The translations under genes were made by a program, and so were the position numbers. A stretch of DNA of 34,498 bases from Rikenellaceae bacterium (GTDB taxonomy: Bacteria > Bacteroidota > Bacteroidia > Bacteroidales > Rikenellaceae), in assembly GCA_017415005.1 (NCBI GenBank), contig JAFQJK010000074.1, positions 1 through 34,498 of the forward strand, in the 5' to 3' direction. The notes under the pieces were generated by a model. That model saw only the letters and a list, made by a program, of their open reading frames with translations. It was not told the DNA's origin and ran no database searches. This document shows, in pieces, positions 32,098-34,498 of the stretch. Positions within the stretch are counted from its first letter, which is position 1. Every line of letters starts with the position of its first letter.

Positions 32098-33582
32098 ATG
32101 AGCAAGGATATGAGCCGATTTGTCCCGGGACCCCGGACAGCAGTCAATCTGGGGCTGCTGCTGGGGGTCGTATCCGTCACGGTCGCCACGGTCAAGCTGG
32201 GCTACGTCGCCGGCGCCGCCGTGGGCTGCATCCCGCTCGTGCTCTACGCGATGCTCTTTGCCATCAAGAACCCCTACTGGGCCTATACGGGGCTGTTCAT
32301 CGCCAACTACTTCATCATGGCGATCGTCCGCTACTTCCCCTCGATCCCGGGCGGGGTGATCATGGACGCACTGATCACCTTCAACATCTTCACGCTGCTC
32401 ATCCGGGCGTGCTATAAACCGGTCGGCTGGGAACGGGCCGGAAACGGCCTGACGGTCGCGGCCGCCATCTGGTTGCTCTACTGTATCGGCGAGCTGTTCA
32501 ACCCGCAGTCGATATCCGCCCAGGCATGGATGGCCTCGATCCGCGGCACGGCGATCTACTTCTTCATCATCGCCATCCTGACCCCCATATTCTTCTACCG
32601 GTACAAAGACCTCAAACGCATCCTCGTGATCTGGTCGGTGCTCACGCTGCTGGCCGTGCTCAAGGGGTATGTCCAGCGGCAGTTCGGATTCGACCGGGGC
32701 GAGCTCGACTGGCTGTTCGTGCGCGGCGGCAGCACGACCCACATCATCTACTCGGGCGTACGCTACTTCTCGTTCTTCAGCGACGCAGCCAACTTCGGCT
32801 CGGGCATGGGACTCTCGATGGTCGTCTTCTCGATCGCCGCACTGTACTGCAAGCACGGCATGACGCGCCTCTACTTCCTCGCGGTGGCCGGAGCAGCGTT
32901 CTACGGCATGATGATCTCGGGCACGCGCGGCGCGCTGGCCGTACCGTTCGCCGGTTATGCGCTCTACGTGCTGATGTCGCGCAACTACAAGATCATCGCA
33001 TTGGGCGCGATCATGCTCATCGGGGCTTTCGTCTTCCTCAACTACACGACCATCGGGCAGGGCAACGCGATGATCCGCCGCGCGCGAAGCGCCTTCAATT
33101 TCCAGGACAAATCGCTACAGGTCAGGATCGAGAACCAGAAACTGCTGCGCGCCTACATGAAAGACAAACCCTTCGGCGCAGGCATCGGCCACGGCGGCGG
33201 CAAGGCCAAGCAATACGCCCCGAACGCCTACCTCTCGCAGATACCGACCGACTCGTGGTTCGTGATGATCTGGGTCGAAACAGGCATCGTCGGGTTGTTG
33301 CTCCACCTCGGCGTGCTGTTCTACGCCCTCGGATACGGAATGCGGCAGGTCATGTTCAAGCTGCGCGACCCGCAGCTACGCGGGTTCACCGCCGCGCTCA
33401 CGGCCGGCGTCTTCGGCATCATGGTCTCCTCGTACGGCAACGAGATCCTCGGCCAGTTCCCCACCGGCATCATCATCTATATGAGCCAGGCCTTCATCTT
33501 CCTCGCCCCCCGCTTCGACCGCGAGCTGGCCGAAGCCCGCGAGCAAAACATCATCCACGAACATGAGTACCTCGACGATTAG
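32098..33582 (+). CDS. Wzy/O-antigen ligase-family membrane polymerase
   Basis: The 494-residue protein has about ten to twelve hydrophobic helices through the whole length. The family region includes the periplasmic loop (about 330-400: ARSAFNFQDKSLQVRIENQK, FGAGIGHGGGKAK) and the following NAYLSQIPTDSWFVMIW and ETGIVGLLLHLGVLFYALGYG helix, which match the O-antigen ligase/polymerase domain. In this operon, polymerisation of lipid-linked repeat units is the most likely role; ligase and polymerase cannot be separated by sequence alone. The gene starts 27 bp after the Wzz-like gene and its last 20 bp overlap the glycosyltransferase start. The tail is a short acidic cytoplasmic stretch. Confidence 0.85.
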   Translation: MSKDMSRFVPGPRTAVNLGLLLGVVSVTVATVKLGYVAGAAVGCIPLVLYAMLFAIKNPYWAYTGLFIANYFIMAIVRYFPSIPGGVIMDALITFNIFTLLIRACYKPVGWERAGNGLTVAAAIWLLYCIGELFNPQSISAQAWMASIRGTAIYFFIIAILTPIFFYRYKDLKRILVIWSVLTLLAVLKGYVQRQFGFDRGELDWLFVRGGSTTHIIYSGVRYFSFFSDAANFGSGMGLSMVVFSIAALYCKHGMTRLYFLAVAGAAFYGMMISGTRGALAVPFAGYALYVLMSRNYKIIALGAIMLIGAFVFLNYTTIGQGNAMIRRARSAFNFQDKSLQVRIENQKLLRAYMKDKPFGAGIGHGGGKAKQYAPNAYLSQIPTDSWFVMIWVETGIVGLLLHLGVLFYALGYGMRQVMFKLRDPQLRGFTAALTAGVFGIMVSSYGNEILGQFPTGIIIYMSQAFIFLAPRFDRELAEAREQNIIHEHEYLDD

Positions 33583-34462
33583 GCTCTCGATCATCACGGT
33601 CAACTACAACGGCCTCGGCGACACCTGCGCCATGATCCGCTCGCTCGGCGACCACCTCACCGGGCCCTGCGAGCTGATCGTCGTCGACAACGGATCGACC
33701 CGCGACGAAGCGGCCGAGCTGCGCCGGCGGTTCCCCGGGATCACGGTACTGCGCAGCGAGCGCAACCTCGGCTTCGCCGGCGGCAACAACCTGGGAATCG
33801 CCGCTGCGACCGGACAGTACGTCCTGCTGCTCAACAACGACACCTACGTCACGGACGGCTCGCTCGGACACCTGTGCGACACGCTCGACGCCAACCCCGA
33901 CATGGGGGCCGTATCGCCCAAGATACGCTTCGCCGCCGATCCACAGCCCATCCAGTTCGCGGGTTACACGCCCCTGTCGGCCATCACGCTGCGCAACCGG
34001 CTCATCGGCTTCAACCACACGGACGACGGCAGCTACGACACGCCGCACGACACGCCTTACGCCCACGGCGCAGCCATGATGGTCCGTCGCGAGACGATCG
34101 ACCGGGCCGGACTGATGCCCGAACTCTACTTCCTCTACTACGAGGAGCTCGACTGGTCGGCCCGCATCACCCGGGCCGGATACCGGATCGGCTACGATCC
34201 GGGGGCTACGGTCTTCCACCGCGAGAGCCGGTCGACCGGAACAGACAGCCCGCTGAAAGTGTTCTACCTCACGCGCAACCGCCTGCTGTTCGCCTGGCGC
34301 AACCGCAACGGGATCGTCCGCCCGCTCGCGATCCTCTACCAACTGGCCGTCGCCGGCCCGAAGAATGCCGCCGCGTGGCTGGTCCGCCGCCGGCCCGACC
34401 TCGCGCGCGCGACCGTCCGGGGCGTCACAGCCTTCTTCCGCATCCCGCACAAAACCGCCTGA
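33563..34462 (+). CDS. GT2-family glycosyltransferase
   Basis: The 299-residue protein has the GT-A fold hallmarks of the rhamnosyltransferase-like GT2 group: SIITVNYNG (9-17), IVVDNGS (39-45), RNLGFAGGNNLGI (67-79), the metal-binding NND (91-93) and the acceptor motif EELDW (194-198) followed by ARITRAGY. The donor and acceptor sugars cannot be predicted. It most likely extends the lipid-linked repeat unit begun by the sugar transferase. The ATG lies 20 bp inside the Wzy-like gene, and the TGA is followed 2 bp later by the next start. Confidence 0.92.
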   Translation: MSTSTIRLSIITVNYNGLGDTCAMIRSLGDHLTGPCELIVVDNGSTRDEAAELRRRFPGITVLRSERNLGFAGGNNLGIAAATGQYVLLLNNDTYVTDGSLGHLCDTLDANPDMGAVSPKIRFAADPQPIQFAGYTPLSAITLRNRLIGFNHTDDGSYDTPHDTPYAHGAAMMVRRETIDRAGLMPELYFLYYEELDWSARITRAGYRIGYDPGATVFHRESRSTGTDSPLKVFYLTRNRLLFAWRNRNGIVRPLAILYQLAVAGPKNAAAWLVRRRPDLARATVRGVTAFFRIPHKTA

Positions 34463-34464
34463 CC

Positions 34465-34498
34465 ATGCCCCTACTGATTATCATTGACCGGATATTCT
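34465..34498 (+). CDS. Start of a further operon gene, cut by the window end
   Basis: An ATG 2 bp after the GT2 stop opens a frame reading MPLLIIIDRIF to the window end. The spacing matches the tight packing of this operon. Too little is visible for a family call; another glycosyltransferase is likely from context. Confidence 0.5.
   Translation, partial: MPLLIIIDRIF

Overview
The window looks like chromosomal DNA from a high-GC member of the Bacteroidales, most likely Alistipes or a related Rikenellaceae genus. This rests on several -7 boxes of the Bacteroidetes type (TAnnTTTG, in places with TTTG about 19-20 bp upstream), weak Shine-Dalgarno sequences, GC-rich third codon positions, and the gene families present (XerD, PepT, a Nim-like flavoprotein, a DUF1573 lipoprotein-type gene, a TolC/Wzz/Wzy polysaccharide cluster). 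The genus is an inference. No plasmid, phage, IS or CRISPR signature was seen.

Layout, left half. A 5'-truncated YihY-type membrane protein is followed by a DUF2520 Rossmann protein and a KdsC-type phosphatase, which overlap. A spacer with an 11-bp periodic repeat leads to a secreted GH172 (DUF2961) glycoside hydrolase and its terminator. Then come xerD (minus), prmA and a secreted M48 metalloprotease (plus), and a long repeat-bearing spacer. A minus-strand redox block follows: a DUF2148 iron-sulfur protein, and a DUF1573 - NfnA - NfnB operon that probably encodes an electron-bifurcating ferredoxin:NADP oxidoreductase. Divergent bioB and bioD share a compact overlapping promoter region; pepT follows bioD, then a tRNA-Asn with a textbook promoter and terminator.

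Layout, right half. A Nim-like flavoprotein gene converges on a very large soluble hybrid histidine kinase (four PAS-like domains, GAF, kinase, receiver). A minus-strand ABC-F ATPase gene has an unusual 820-bp upstream region: a short uORF, a 127-nt multibranched inverted-repeat structure, and four 75-bp tandem units, most carrying a complete Bacteroidetes promoter pointing at the ABC-F gene. An AsmA/DUF748-like envelope protein and an AI-2E-family permease converge on a shared terminator. From 27.3 kb to the window end runs a plus-strand exopolysaccharide operon with a long AT-rich control region: stand-alone receiver, degenerate-receiver/sugar-transferase fusion, half-length TolC-like protein, Wzz/Wzc-like protein with a degenerate kinase domain, Wzy-like polymerase, GT2 glycosyltransferase and the first codons of a further gene.

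The best candidates for something undescribed are (i) the promoter-repeat array plus structured RNA upstream of the ABC-F gene and (ii) the exopolysaccharide operon, in which a phosphorylatable receiver is encoded next to a receiver-like domain that has lost its phosphorylation residues and is fused to the initiating sugar transferase, alongside a shortened export pore and a kinase-dead-looking chain-length protein.
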